This document shows, in pieces, positions 21,600-32,775 of a DNA stretch of 64,000 nt. A program made the position numbers and the translations under genes. The notes beneath the pieces are model-generated. The model was not told where the DNA came from. It did no database searches and saw only the letters and a list, made by a program, of their open reading frames with translations. This DNA comes from Undaria pinnatifida (taxonomy: Eukaryota > Sar > Phaeophyceae > Laminariales > Alariaceae): NCBI GenBank assembly GCA_012845835.1, contig JABAKD010000010.1, forward strand, positions 17,309,204 through 17,373,203. The letters run 5' to 3'. The number at the start of each line of letters is the position of its first letter. Positions within the stretch are counted from its first letter, which is position 1.

Positions 21600-24500
21600 A
21601 AGTGGAGAAGTGGAAATCGTGTTTCATAGAGAAGTAAAGGAAGGACGAGGCGGAGCTAGCTGGGAGCCCGGCGTGGGATTTGCTTTGTGAAAGCGCGAAA
21701 GCCAGCCCTGACACGAGCGCTTGCTGTTTGCGTTTGTCAGTCACCGTTTTTTGTTCGCTGGTGTGCATACGCTGTGGGGGTGGCGGGGGTGGGAGGGGGG
21801 GGGGGGGGGGGGAAGCGGCAGCAGAAATGTCGGCGTTGTAGTCGGTCGTGGTTTGATTTGCAGTACTTCCAAGGATGCGTTTTGTAGGGTATAATACTCG
21901 GGGGCAACCGGGTATCTACCCAGTACCAGGGTATGGCCATGAATAGTAGGTTTGGTACTCTCTGGGTGCAGCCGGGTATCTCATCTACCCAGTACCCGGG
22001 TATGGCCGTTAATAGTGGGTTTGGTACCGAGTACCCCGGAGTATATTATACCCTACTAAGCACGCCCTTGCAGGTAAATGTAGTTTTTGGTGCTGGTGTC
22101 TTATTAGTTGTGGTCGCCTGCTGAGAGATCCTCGCCGGCCGCTGCTGGGAACGAATTCAGTTGATTGATCGATTGATTGATTGATTGATTCCATAGGGGT
22201 GTTGAGCGCGATATTGTAGAGTTTAATTTAGAAGCCGGGGTGCTCTTTTATACTACTGTCTGGGTTATGACGGTAAGGCGGTGGGGGCTTTATTCCTGGG
22301 AGATCATAGCTTGTAGAGGGAGGCAGGAGGCACGCGATTTGGAGGTTGATTTTGTGATTGCAATTTGGTTGCGGCTTGCTGCACTCGCGGCAGCTGGCTC
22401 TGCCGGTGAAGGACAAGGCAGGAAGAGGATTGTGGCCCTTGCGTGTTTTGAGGCACTTGGCTTGACCTTCTGTCTTTTCACCGTGAAGAGGGGCCAAAGA
22501 TGGGGCTCGAAGGAGATGTGCACGGCAACTTTTATGCCGTTTATGTTTGGCTTTGTTTTGGTGAGAAAAGTTTCGTGAGGTGATTTGTTTTCCAGCTGTG
22601 TGAGGTGTGTGTATTTTGGCGTTTTTTCCCGCCGTTTTGTGCAAAGTATGTGGTACGGGTAGCAGACTGTGGCGACGTAGAACTACTGTTGGCCGGTTGT
22701 AGCCTGCCCGAAGGGTCGCTCGCTTGTATTCTGCACTCATGCACGGTCGGGGGGGGGGGGGGGGGGGGGGGGGTCGAGGTGTCTTAGTTTGGTTAGGTTT
22801 TGTTTGTTTTTTGTTTGGATGTATGGTGCGTGTAACAAGGATGCCTTAGTATTTTTTCGCCTGTTCGGTTAGTGTGCGTGTTTTATTCCCTCAAACCCAA
22901 GATCCTCCTTGTAGTACGGCCATTAAACACTACGTCGTGTTGATCTTGTTTAGCTTTTATTCTACCGTTTTTGTCTCCCTTGTCGCTTGTATCTGCACGG
23001 TTGCTCTTAGGGGTCCCTCAGAAGTGCCGGTAGCCGCTATGGCAGTGCCGGTAAGTTCGCTTGGCACACAGGAATAACTTACGGTGGCAGTGTGCGGGCG
23101 TAGTGCCGGATGCCTCTATAGTGCCGTCTTTCGTTGGATGGCACTCGCCGGCAATACTGAACGACTCGTGCTGTAATAGCTAAGCTGCGCTTTGCAGAAG
23201 ATGCGCAAAGTTTAATGCCGACGGACTCGATTGGCTGTTAGGTGCGCAGTCCCCGGTCTCTCTCGTGTCCGTAATTTATGTGGGTGCATGTTGTGTTTTT
23301 GACAGATTTCGAGCGGCCATCGCGTTATTATGCGTGGGTGTTCCGCAAATTCGCGGGCGGCAGCGTCTTTATTTTTTGTTCACGTTCACCGCAAAGCATG
23401 CATATACATTTGGTAATAGTAAGTGCTATGATGTGATGCCAAATACGGTGCAGGACTTGTAAGCCTTTGCAGTACTGGTGTACTTGGGCCGCTGCTGGCG
23501 GTGTGTCGGTTGTTTTTTATTAGTGGCTCAGTCCTTTATTTATTTTCCCTGCCTTTGTATAGAGTCGAGTTTTTTATTTTTATCTTATGTTTTGAGAAGG
23601 CAGTCTTGAGTTGTCGAACGGCACCGCGTGTTCCGTTATGCTTCGTAAATACTGCGCGGCTAAAAGCAGGCGAAGAATTTTCGGGAAAGCATGCTACCCG
23701 ATATCTGATAAGAAAAAAAATCACATATAGGTATTGATATGATAATATTAGTTGATTGATTTTGTTGTCCGCCTTGGCCAAGTTTTTGGTCCCGCTCTCG
23801 CCATGGACGACGGTTGAGAAGAGGACTGGACTGAAGGCGAGACGTTTCTTTGATTATGATGCGCCTGCAAGTGTATGCGGAGACAAAAGTTTGTGCAAGC
23901 ATCTAGCCGCTTCCTTTGGGGGGGGCACAGTGCGCAAACAGCATCAACAGCTGTTTCTGTTTCGTCGCGGGTTCCATGGAGAACCCATATATCCTAAATA
24001 TGCGGAGGATTTTGAACTCCGACGTCCTTTTTCAAAATTGGGTCGTTGGGCGCTTCAGGCTCAACTTGGCAAGTACCATTTTGCATTTTGGTGGTGGGTG
24101 GACGAGATGTTGAAGCGCTGGCGGGCTGCATGCATGCTTGCATCTCGTGCATGCGCCCTTCCTGGTGACTTGTCACCCTTGTGACTCGTCACGCTTTGAT
24201 GTCGTGTCAGCTGTTTAATTCTGTCCGGACTGTAATTTCACCGCGTCGTGCTCTCCTTGCGGTAGTCGGCCATGTTCACGATATAATAATAGTAGCCACT
24301 AGCAGCTTTGTTGGTCACCGGAGGTACTCGGATGGCGATGATGCCGGACGGTCGTCGACTTTTTTACCGCGCACCCTTCGTGCCGCGAGAGCTAAAAACA
24401 AAGTTTCGTGAAGAGAAGTATAATATATAGCCTGAAGAATACTCACTTGACTCTCGTGTTATCAAGAAAAAGGTGTATGATATATATCATATCGAAGGGT

Positions 24501-24825
24501 GGTACTATTTTGTACGAAGTATTGGAGGTATACTACGAAGTATGATAAGATATCATATCGTAATAAGTGATATCATGTATAGGACAGGGGGGGAGAGAAG
24601 ATGGGGACAGCGCATAATAATAATAAAGTACTCGTCGTACGAATTTTGTTTGTATTTGCGGGTGATTGATCGGCTGAGAAAAGGTTGTCGCCGGGCTTTT
24701 CTTTGTACTTTTTTTGTTTTTTTTTTCTCGTTACGATATACTAAGCAGCACTTTTGCGATGTTTTTCGACGTCTTGTGATCATTAATTATTATCCTACTC
24801 GCGTGCTGTAGGGGGTGGGGGTGTA
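21600..24825. other. long intergenic region, no gene recognised
   Basis: It holds poly(G) tracts at 21793-21812 and 22750-22773, a diverged about 73-bp duplication (21903-22050), a GATT run (22158-22190) and unassigned sequence. The longest frames (22240-22578, 112 codons; 23756-24184, 142 codons; and 22228-22740 on minus, 170 codons) have no recognisable domain. The 23756 frame, with 'KLGRWALQAQLGKYHFAFWW', is the most protein-like, but no function is claimed. Confidence 0.4.
21903..22050 (+). repeat. about 73-bp direct duplication
   Basis: Two copies share GGGTATCT.ACCCAGTACC, GGGTATGGCC and AATAGTNGGTTTGGTAC. The flanking GTATAATACTCGGGG and CCCCGGAGTATATTATACCC form an imperfect inverted pair, hinting at a small palindromic insertion. 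Confidence 0.65.
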
Positions 24826-24829
24826 CTCA

Positions 24830-24950
24830 GTTTGTGCATGGCCGTAGTAGTGGTATGACCATAGACCCTCGCATCTCCCTACTATGCTGGGACGGAGAAC
24901 GCCTCGGGTTTTCACCACACAGACTAACCAGGCAGACTGGGGGGGGATAA
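24830..24950 (-). mobile_element. LINE tail fragment
   Basis: It matches the tail segment seen at 59750-59935, 60640-60760 and 62245-62430: CATGGCCGTAGT, GACCATAGACCCTCGCATC, CTATGC.GGGACGGAG. On the minus strand it reads into a 'GENPRRSPSQ'-like peptide and ends in a GGGG/CCCC tract. It directly abuts the SINE-1 head at 24956. Confidence 0.6.
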
Positions 24951-24955
24951 TAACT

Positions 24956-25250
24956 CCGGTCGCCCCGGTGGCGTATCAGGCCATCCTCGATCCTGGTATA
25001 GGTCAGTTTCGTGAGTTTCGAATCTCCCCGAGTGCATACGAACTCGTATAAATTCGTGGGGACTTTTTCTTGTTCACAAATTGACTTGCGGAAAGCGCGA
25101 GAGCGTGAGTTAACAACACTGACTGGGATGAAAAATCGACGAGCAGTGGGATTGCTGAACCCTATGCGCAATCTTCGGCAAGAACCGGGGGGGATAAGGG
25201 ACGACACCTGTGACCACGGTTTGTTCAGAAGCTGGAAAGTAGAAGTGTGC
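24956..25250 (+). mobile_element. SINE-1 copy 2
   Basis: The head has GGTGGCGTATCAGG and GTTTCGTGAGTTTCGAATCTC. The B-box-like part is altered compared with copies 1 and 3. The body is complete through GACACCTGTGACCACGGTTTG and GAAAGTAGAAGTGTG. The A tail is nearly absent. Confidence 0.8.
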
Positions 25251-25301
25251 AAAGATACAAATGTATACGATATAATATATATACTCCGAGTATATCATAA
25301 A

Positions 25302-25535
25302 AATAAAAAACACTCCATCCAGCTGTGAGATCGAATATTTTGTCGAAACTCATACTTCGAAGTATATTATAGAAACAAAAATTTACACTCCAGCTGTGAG
25401 ATCGAAGATTTCGTCGAAACTCATCTTTGCAAGCTGTGTGTGATGCTCCGATCGCGCGCATTACGAGTTGTGTGTCCTCATTAAGGATATAGGTCGGCGA
25501 CGCCCCTTACACCTACAGTGTAGCTATATATTCAT
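25302..25535 (+). mobile_element. tandem partial foldback proximal modules
   Basis: A short module (25302-25352, CACTCCATCCAGCTGTGAG to GTCGAAACTCAT) is cut off by TACTTCGAAGTA (25353-25364). A second, full proximal module then starts (CACTCCAGCTGTGAGATCG at about 25387) and runs to the TACAGTGTAGCTAT segment at about 25525. Confidence 0.7.
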
Positions 25536-25609
25536 ACATATATATACCACCTACCTGTGGTACATATCATACTACTAGTACAAGTAGTACGTGTTTTTCT
25601 CTCTAATCG

Positions 25610-25865
25610 TTTTTCGGTCACTTCTTTTACTCTCCAGCTCACAACCAACCTTGTCGTAAGAGGTTTTTACCGTCTCAGCGACCTTCTTTTGGACAAGTCG
25701 TGGGCACAGGTAGGTGCCGTCCCTTCTTTCCCCCGGAACTTGCCTTCGCATTTCTCGCGCATTCCTCGCGCATATAGGGTTGATTCAACATTGTTGCCAC
25801 TTTTTTTCAGCTTTTTTCATGCCCGCCCCCGTCGATTATTAATATAGCGTCGAAATTCGCCGACA
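25610..25865 (-). mobile_element. SINE-2-like body without head
   Basis: It shares with 38985-39331 the string GTAAGAGGTTTT, TGGACAA..CG.G..CACAGGT, a C-rich stretch, and GTCGA..ATTCGCC. The tRNA-like head is missing. Ends are approximate. Confidence 0.5.
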
Positions 25866-26147
25866 ACTCACGCTGCTGCTGTGTCATCGCGTTTTCGGCC
25901 TGCCGGTCGGGACTTGCAAGAGAACAGTCTGTAGAAAGGTTCGGACACCACAGAGGTAGATATAGACTAGTATACATATATCCATAGTCTATACCTAGAG
26001 ACTTCGCTAACACCACCAGTAGTCATTTATTATCGTCAGAACTCCACCCATCTTTTTTCGAGAGAAGCTCTATCATACGCTTGGAATTATTGTGGATTTT
26101 TTTTGGATCATGCATGGTATATATATGTGCCTACTTGTTACAGAGCC

Positions 26148-26465
26148 TTTTTTTTTCACAAACATCTACTTTCCAGCTTCAGAATTCTGGTCGAGTCGTG
26201 GTCACAGGTGTCGTGTCCCATCTCCTACACCCGGTTCTTGCCTTCAACTTTTATCGCGGGTAGGGTTCAGCAATCCCAACCACTGCTCGTCGATATTTCA
26301 TCGAGTGTTGCTGACTCACGCTCTCGCGCTTTCCGCAAGTCAATTTGTGCACAAGAAAAAATCCCCACGAATTTATACGAGCACATGCACTCGGCGGGAT
26401 CCGAACTCACGAAAAACTGACCTATGCCACGATCGAGGATACTGATACGCCACCGGGGCGACCGG
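26148..26465 (-). mobile_element. SINE-1 copy 5, full length
   Basis: Minus-strand head at 26465-26395, then the body, then the core CACCTGTGACCACGACTCGA and a short A tail (T run 26148-26156 on +). The B-box region reads GAGTTCGGATCCCGCC, the closest copy to a canonical tRNA B box. Confidence 0.85.
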
Positions 26466-26901
26466 TTAGCCTTCACACTATACACCAGTAATTAATTCCC
26501 TTCAAAACTCCTCACGACTCGCCACCCATTTTTTTCGAGGAGAAACTACTTGGAACTATATTGTGGAATTTGCTTGCTTTCGCAGTGTTCGTACTATGAA
26601 CGGGGGTTGTCGTCAGCGAAAAACGACAACAACAGAACAACAACAAAACACAAACAACACATACATAATAAGGTGGAAATAATTTCAACCTGTGCGCGCA
26701 TGCATGCCACCGACAACGAACGACGTCGACAGCCGCGGCCGGCCGCGATCAACCAATACGATACACTGTGCCTTCTTCATGTTCACTGCTTGCGGTGTGC
26801 ATGACATGCATGCCCGGAAAAAAACAGACCCAGGTTAAACAGAGAGGTCATTGGTATAATAATATGCTCTCTCTGACTTTTTTCTTGGGAGGACGTGCAG
26901 C

Positions 26902-27025
26902 TTTTTTTTTTTTTTTCTTTTTTTTTTTCATCCTTCGGCGGATGGGAAAAAATAAAGCTTTAGCTCACCACACTTCCACGTGTTTTCATACGCGTCGTGT
27001 GTCGATTTAACTCAGTTGCTTTCGC
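26902..27025 (-). mobile_element. small retroposon copy 2 with perfect 12-bp TSD
   Basis: The minus strand runs from GCGAAAGCAACTGAG to the hairpin CATCCGCCGAAGGATG and then an A-rich tail of about 25 bases. It is flanked on both sides by AGGACGTGCAGC (26890-26901 and 27026-27037), a perfect target-site duplication. This shows target-primed insertion of a poly(A)-tailed RNA. The source RNA was not identified: it does not look like U1, U2, U4, U5, U6, 5S or 5.8S. Confidence 0.85.
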
Positions 27026-27204
27026 AGGACGTGCAGCATTTAACACTACCGAGATATCCGTACGCGCTCCAATCCTTTCCGCAAAGAGTGTGGTCTACGA
27101 CTTTTTCAGATCTCGTACAATCATCCGTGTGTGTAGTACGTATTCATCGTGATATAGTACATACAAGCTGGGCCGGCCAAGACGCCGTCGATTAAACCAA
27201 TATA

Positions 27205-27492
27205 ATCGCTGTATGCCCCCGCCCAGTTTTTGGAGTTCGGACCTAAAATTTTGACACGTGATTAGAGCACGCTCATAAAAAAACTACTGCAGTAGTACAT
27301 GGAAATCGCGAAAAAAAAGAATTTCGTTGACTTTTCGTCCGTTTCATGATCATGAATTTCGTTCGGCCGCCCGTATGTCGGGGAGACTATGATAATTTTT
27401 GCGAACTCCAAGTAGTATTTGTTTGAGCTTGCTCTAAATCACGTGTCAAATTTTCAGGTCCGAACTCCAAAAAATGAGCGGGGCACAGCGAT
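27205..27492. mobile_element. MITE with about 65-bp terminal inverted repeats
   Basis: The ends CGCTGTATGCCCC (left) and GGGGCACAGCG (right) start inverted arms that share TTTTTGGAGTTCGGACCT and TTTGACACGTGATT over about 65 bp at high identity. The internal 150 bp encodes nothing and includes a 14-bp perfect palindrome TTCATGATCATGAA. The target-site duplication could not be settled, because the flanks are AT-rich (AATATA / ATTTTT). Confidence 0.85.
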
Positions 27493-27823
27493 ATTTTTAA
27501 TCTTCTCCATTTTAGTCGAAAACACTTGACTTATACAAGGAATCGAGTTTTGGCAAAATCTCTTGATGGGTGGCGAATTGGGCAATGAAACTTATGTCGA
27601 TGTTCTTCCGGAGTCTTCAGCATTCGTAGTGTTCACCAAATTTCACCTTGATCGGATTTCTTTTTCTATACACGTACGGATTTATTTATTTTTTAGGTTG
27701 GAAAAGTGGGTGTTTTTGAGTTTTCGCGGATATCTCGGCGAGATCGAGTCCACGAAAGAACGAAGCCTTAGAACTTTTCATGTACTTGAACTTTTTGTTT
27801 GGCATGTGCAACGTGGTGCCAGG
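27493..27823 (+). other. intergenic, unassigned frame
   Basis: A 91-codon frame (27563-27838) runs into the TRIM 5' LTR and has no recognised domain. Nothing else was seen. Confidence 0.4.
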
Positions 27824-28204
27824 TGTTATAAGGCTTAGTTTGGGTAAGCTCGTATTGGTTAACCTATTTTGCAAGTGGTCAAACGGACTAACACCCCACT
27901 AACATCTTAACAAATGGCATCGTCGACAGACCATGGATTTTTTGGATCGTGGGTTCAAATCCCACCATCCACCATAATAAACCTGTTCAGACTTTCCCCA
28001 TGTCGAACTTGAAAAATACTCTCCCCGGTATCCCCAGGAAATGAAACGGCTTGGATAATTGACAGGTCCGCTTGTATATCCGGCCGACCTGGTATCCCGC
28101 CGTTTCAGGGGGGAATAGAGTGTTACAAGGCTTAGTTTGGGTAAGCTATTGGTTAACCTTTTGCAAGTGGTCAAACGGACTAATACCCCACTAATTCCTT
28201 CACA
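27824..28204 (+). mobile_element. TRIM retrotransposon, 381 bp, copy 1
   Basis: The terminal direct repeats (27824-27912 and 28121-28204) begin TGTTA.AAGGCTTAGTTTGGG and end in CA. The segment right after the 5' repeat, TGGCATCGTCGACAGACCA, is the apparent primer-binding site, and a G6 purine tract (GGGGGGAATAGAG) abuts the 3' repeat. The flanks share CAGG (27820-27823 and 28205-28208), a 4-bp target-site duplication. The internal leader includes a tRNA T-arm-like GTGGGTTCAAATCCCAC and CATCCACCA. There is no coding capacity. Confidence 0.88.
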
Positions 28205-28239
28205 CAGGGGTAGCGCTTCCAATTTTCAAGTCCTAATTC

Positions 28240-28350
28240 GTAAAAGCGGTGGGGTAGCGCTTCCAATTTTCAACTTCTGATTCGCACAAAGCGGTGGCGG
28301 CAGAGCTTTCTGAAACATTGTCGGTTTTTCGGCCGGCCAAGCCTGTATGT
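28240..28350. repeat. dispersed repeat, partner at 33415-33515
   Basis: TTCCAATTTTCAA, AAAGCGGTGG, GGCAGAGCTTTCTGAA and GGCCGGCCAAGCCTGTATGT occur in both places. The 5' part is doubled here (28215 and 28258). Origin unknown. Confidence 0.75.
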
Positions 28351-28699
28351 ATGTATGTGTGTACATATGTACGCACGAATATAAAGACGTGTTTGGTCTC
28401 CTCTTCACGGAAATATACGTGTTCATTAATATGATGGCGTTCTCCCCCCGGGGGGGGGGTGGAAACTGGCGGTTTTCCCTCGTCCCGTTTGCCCTGCCCC
28501 CCCGCCTCCCCCGTTCCCTATCCCGGCTATTGTCCAGCTATTGCACGCGGCTGACCTGCACTCTATTCCCGACAGATAGCCTCAAGAACCGGAAGCCTAT
28601 TCAGAAGCCGCGTTCCATGCCTGCACCTACCTTTACTCTACCTGTCTCCACCCCATCTCGTCCCATGCCCCGGCTGTCGACTAGGCGCTCCTTTCCTCC

Positions 28700-29830
28700 C
28701 TACTAGAACCCTTGGCACCAGAAGGGGATATTCCATGGTAGACCTCACGTGCCCCCTTAGTGCCTGCGACGCCCACTTCCCATTTATCTGGATCACCCAT
28801 GGCTGTGCTCCCATCTCCGCCGGCCTTGTCGCTCCCCCTATCCTTCCGGAGTGCGGCGCGCAATTCCTCCGGAACCAGTCCCCCCCCCCCCCCCCCCCCC
28901 TTCTTCCCGTGCCCCCTCCATTTCCTCCCCACTCTCTCCAGTCCGCCCCTTAAGCGAAACATCTCTTTCCCTCTCATACCCTCCGTCTTCCCCCGCCCCT
29001 GTACGCCATCCGCGGGGCATTCTCCCTCCCCGGAACCGTCCTCCCATAGTACTTGACCGGTTCCACCATCAAGTCCACGACGTTCCCTGCACCCCCCGCC
29101 CTCGGTTCCTGGTGTTTTCAAGGCCACCGTCCCTTTTCTCTCCTGGTCCCCTTTACCCCTTTAAAGTGTATCTCCATCGTATCTGCTGCCTTCCTCTTTC
29201 CCGGCTCCCAACTGCATCCCTTTCTCGAAGAAGGCCACATCTCCCCTCCTCGAGCAGCAAACCCTCGTGCAGCTTCCCCCCTTCCTCCGCGAACAGCTCC
29301 GTTGCCCTCAACAACAGCTGATTCGCCCAGGGCTGTCCGCGCCACCCGATCCTCCCCCTATCCCCCACTCGCCGATAGTCTCCTCCATCGCTCTGATCAT
29401 CTCCCACGTCAACGGCCTCCTTACCCTTGTCCCCTTCCGCAGGCGCCCTCTTGGATCTTTTCTCCGCGTCCTTGATCCTAAATTTGCATCTACGGCAGTG
29501 ACAGCCCCCCCCGACTGCTCGTGGTAGAAGTTAACCTCCGTCAACTTCCCCGCCACGGTCGCCTCCTCATTCTCCCTTTCCGCGCAGCAGTAGCCCACGA
29601 ACTCTGTCAGCTCAACCGCCAACCCCCACTCGCCCATCTCATTCCCCGCAACCAGTTTCCTTTCCTTCTCATGATCCTCCAGCTCACCCACATTCATTCC
29701 CCAACCTTGCGCATGAGGCCTTCGAGTCGACTTCGCAACTCGCCCCAAGTGCGTCGCTGTGCGCAAATCTCCGAACACACCCTCGCTCCTTCCAACAACT
29801 CCAAGTTCCTGGGCCATGCCACGGAACGGC
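28700..29830 (-). pseudogene. tyrosine recombinase relic (Crypton/DIRS-like)
   Basis: Three minus-strand frames, read in succession, give the order of a mobile-element tyrosine recombinase. The N-terminal core-binding part is at 29817-29370 ('FVGYCC', 'TVAGKLTEVNFYHEQ', 'VRRPLTWEMIRAMEE'). Next comes 'LLLRATELF' at about 29325-29297, carrying the first catalytic Arg. The H-x-x-R box 'HSGRIGGAT' is at 28854-28828, followed by 'WVIQINGKWAS'. At the place of the nucleophile the sequence reads 'RGHVRS', so Tyr appears replaced by His. At least two frameshifts and the lost Tyr make it inactive. Recombinases of this type move Cryptons and DIRS elements. No reverse transcriptase was seen beside it, which favours a Crypton, but the upstream sequence is scrambled by microsatellites. 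Confidence 0.65.
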
Positions 29831-29989
29831 GGGGGGCATTCTTGAGTCAGCCTCGATTGGATTCCCTTCCCATTCCACCTCGTTATCCCGTCTGCTCACA
29901 CGCTTTCCACCCCCCGAACGTGTTTTGCCTGGAAGCACCATCCCCTATATGCTCCAACACCACCACGACCACCACCACCAACAACAACC

Positions 29990-30000
29990 ATAACAACAAC

Positions 30001-30034
<34 letters not shown>

Positions 30035-30104
30035 ACAACAACAACAACAACAGACAGTTAGTTGCTGACAACCACCACCACCACAACAACAACAACAACA
30101 AGAT
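29990..30104 (+). repeat. (AAC)n with CAC interruptions
   Basis: An interrupted AAC/ACC/CAC array (29960-30057) and a short second run (30086-30104). It interrupts the region upstream of the recombinase relic. The surrounding minus-strand frame 30261-30692 ('RVDPAKAKNLGYERRGYFF') may be more of the same element but matches nothing recognised. Confidence 0.85.
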
Positions 30105-30699
30105 TATCATCATCCCTCCCGTTGTCACTTCCTCCTTTCCCCTCTGGCAGTTAGTTCTCCACCCACTGGACCGCCGAAGGTTTATCCCCCCTCATCAGCA
30201 CGGCTTCCCCACCCTCGCCGACCTCTCTCTCCTTATCACCCATCATCACAATCGCCCTCATCACCATCCCCAGCATCTCCAGAACGTTGAGAATGGAAAA
30301 CCGGTTTTCGTCCCTTCCCTTCCTGCTCCTGGTCGTCCTCGCTCTCTCTTGCCCCTGTCAGAGGTTGTACCTCCGATACACCCCGGTCTCCAGGCACAAT
30401 CCCCGATGAAGAAGTATCCTCTCCGCTCGTACCCCAAGTTTTTTGCCTTGGCTGGGTCCACTCTCACCTGCCGAAAGACGTCCAGCTTTTTCTGTATCAG
30501 GATCCTTCTACCTGTCCCGAATTTGTCCCGCAGCCCCAGCACCCTCTTGATAATCTGGCCCATCACACCCGCCAGGAGGCATTCAGGAATCTGGTCCCGG
30601 TACGTCGTCTCGTTAACCCGCCCCCCCCCCCCCCCTGCTTCGGTTCGCTGCTGAACGTCCGCGTCTTCTCCCGTCTTCTCCAGGCGCTCCATCGCACTC

Positions 30700-32700
30700 C
30701 TCCACCTTAGGACCGCCTCCCGTTCTTATCCCGTACTGTTGTGCGAGGCCCCGTTGCCGCGCTCTGTCCCCCCCCCCCCGTGCGTGGTCCTTTTTCTACG
30801 CCACACCCCTCCCATTCCTCTCCCTTTAAACTCGTGCGCGACCCGGTTTCCACGCTCTGCCCCCTCCCCTCCGGTGCGTAGTCCCTTTTCTACGCCAAAA
30901 CCCTCCCGCTTCGTTGCCGAAGGCCCCCATTTTTTTTTTCTTCCGGATTGTGCGGCCCCGTTGACGCCCGCTCCCCGACTTTTTCTTGGAGCAGCCCGGT
31001 TGCCGTGCCTTCCCCCCCCCCCCCGCCTGGTTGTGTACGGCCTCGTTGCCTCCCACCCGCTACCCGTTCCTTTGCGCGGCCCTGTTGCCGCGTTCCCCCC
31101 CGCCTGGTCATGTGCGACCCGATCGCCGCACCCCCCCACCCCCTTTCTTTGCGCGGCCCCGTTGCCGCGTTCCCTCCCGGCCTGATCATGTACGGCCCCG
31201 TTGCCGCCGCCCGCCCCCCCCCCTCTTCTTTGCGCGGCCCCGGTGCCGTGCTGCCCCCCGGCCGGGTCGTGTACGGCCTCGCTCCCGTACACCCCCTCCG
31301 CCCCCCCCTTCGCCCCCCCCCTTTGCGGGCCCCTTTGCCACTCACCCCCCGATTTTTGAGCTCGCAGTCTGGCTGCCGTCGCTCTGCTTCCCCTTCCCGG
31401 CTCGGTAATTGTTGCCTTTTTTTTCTTTTTCAGCAGCCCTTCCGCCCCAATGCCACTAGCTCCTCCTTCCTGGTCCTGTACGGCTCTTTTTTTCCGTACC
31501 CCCCGCCCCCCCCCCCTCCGCTCGCGCGTCCTTACCCGCGTGTTCCTTATCGTCTTCGTAACCTGCTGCCTCTCCCTTTCCCTTACTTGTTTCCCCCCTT
31601 TTGTCCATGGTCCTTTCTGGTTCTTTTCCCCTACCAACCCCCCGTCGAGCCCCTTTTTCCCCCTCTATTGACCGGTTTGGCCGACCTTCGTGTCGACCCC
31701 CCTGTGACGTTGGACTCCCAGCCTTTCCGGCCCGCACGGTGACCCTCGCTGTGCATGCACTCGTCCACCGGTCCCCGCTTGTCCGTGGCTGGCCCTGCCG
31801 CTCCGGCAGGGCCCGTGGCCTCATTCGTCCTTCTTGTTTTTCTTCTCCCCCCTCCCCTCCCCACCAGGAGCTGCTGGCTTCTCGCCCCTTTCCCCCTCCC
31901 CCCCCGCTCGTCTTTTCCTCCCTTCTCGCCCCCGTGCTCGAACTTGCAACCCCCCCCCCTTCTCCATGTAAGGACAGATATTGACGTTGTGAAACAAGTA
32001 GCATTCCCTGCTGCCCCGCCCCCCGGGTCCGTCCTCTCCGAAACCTTTCCGTTCTCCTGCTATACCCCTCCCCCTCGGTCCTTCTCCCCCGCATCCCTTC
32101 GGCGACATTACCACTCGCTTCCCCTTCCTGGTCATGTGCGGCCCTTTTCCCGTGCACTTCGTCCCCGCCCCCCCAGTTCGCGAACCCTTTTCGCGCGTTT
32201 CCTCTCCTTCTCGCTCCCCCCGAGGAGCACTTGCCTCCCCCGTCCCGGCCACGGCCCCGTCGCAGATTTCCCCCTCCCTCCGAATGCGCGCCCCATGTAC
32301 AGCCCCCCCTCATGCGCGGCCCCGCACGCACTTGCCCACGTCGTTCTGTGCACGGCCCCGCCGTGCACTTCCCGGCTCGTTCCATGTGCAGCCCCATTGG
32401 CAGCACCCTCCTATCTCCGTCGGAGTGCGCACCTCCGGTTCTACGCACCCTGCGAACGGCCCCCGCCATGCGGTTCCCCCCCCCCCGTTCCGTGCACGGT
32501 CCCACCGCGCACTTCCCGGCTCGATCCCTTTGTTGTTGTTACCTTTTCCCGTACCCTTCCACCTCCCTCGAGTGCTCTCCGCTCGCCTCTCTGTGCGCGG
32601 CCCCGTTGACGAATTCCCCTCTCCCAAGTGCCCTGTCTTCTTTTGCCGCACCGACCCCTTTTCCCCCTTTCCCCCCCTCCTTTCTCACCTGAGTTCAACG
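30700..32700. repeat. GC-rich degenerate minisatellite region
   Basis: Blocks such as TGCGCGGCCCCGTTGCCGCG, CTGGTCATGTGCGGCCC and C-tracts recur every 50-60 bp from about 30740 to 31300. They recur in looser form from 32120 to 32620. Long frames (up to 349 codons) open on both strands at once because stop codons are rare at this composition. Their Gly/Arg/Pro-rich translations show no domain and they are not called genes. Confidence 0.6.
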
Positions 32701-32775
32701 GTCTGATAGACCCCCCCCCACCCCCCCTCACCCCCACTCCCCCCCCATACCACACCTACCTAGGGGTTGGCCAGA

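Noticed and set aside
23756-24184. 142-codon frame as a gene
   Set aside because: It looks somewhat protein-like but has no recognisable domain, and no repeat copy or splice context supports it. It was left as an unassigned frame.
27911-27985. tRNA gene suggested by GTGGGTTCAAATCCCAC and CATCCACCA
   Set aside because: Only T-arm and acceptor-like sequence is present. D and anticodon arms and the matching 5' acceptor strand are missing, and it lies inside a TRIM leader. The same holds for 52175-52225.
30726-32609. Long overlapping frames on both strands (up to 349 codons) in the GC-rich block
   Set aside because: The sequence is a degenerate C/G minisatellite with few stop codons. Both strands are open at once, the translations are Gly/Arg/Pro-rich, and no domain, splice signal or conserved motif was seen.
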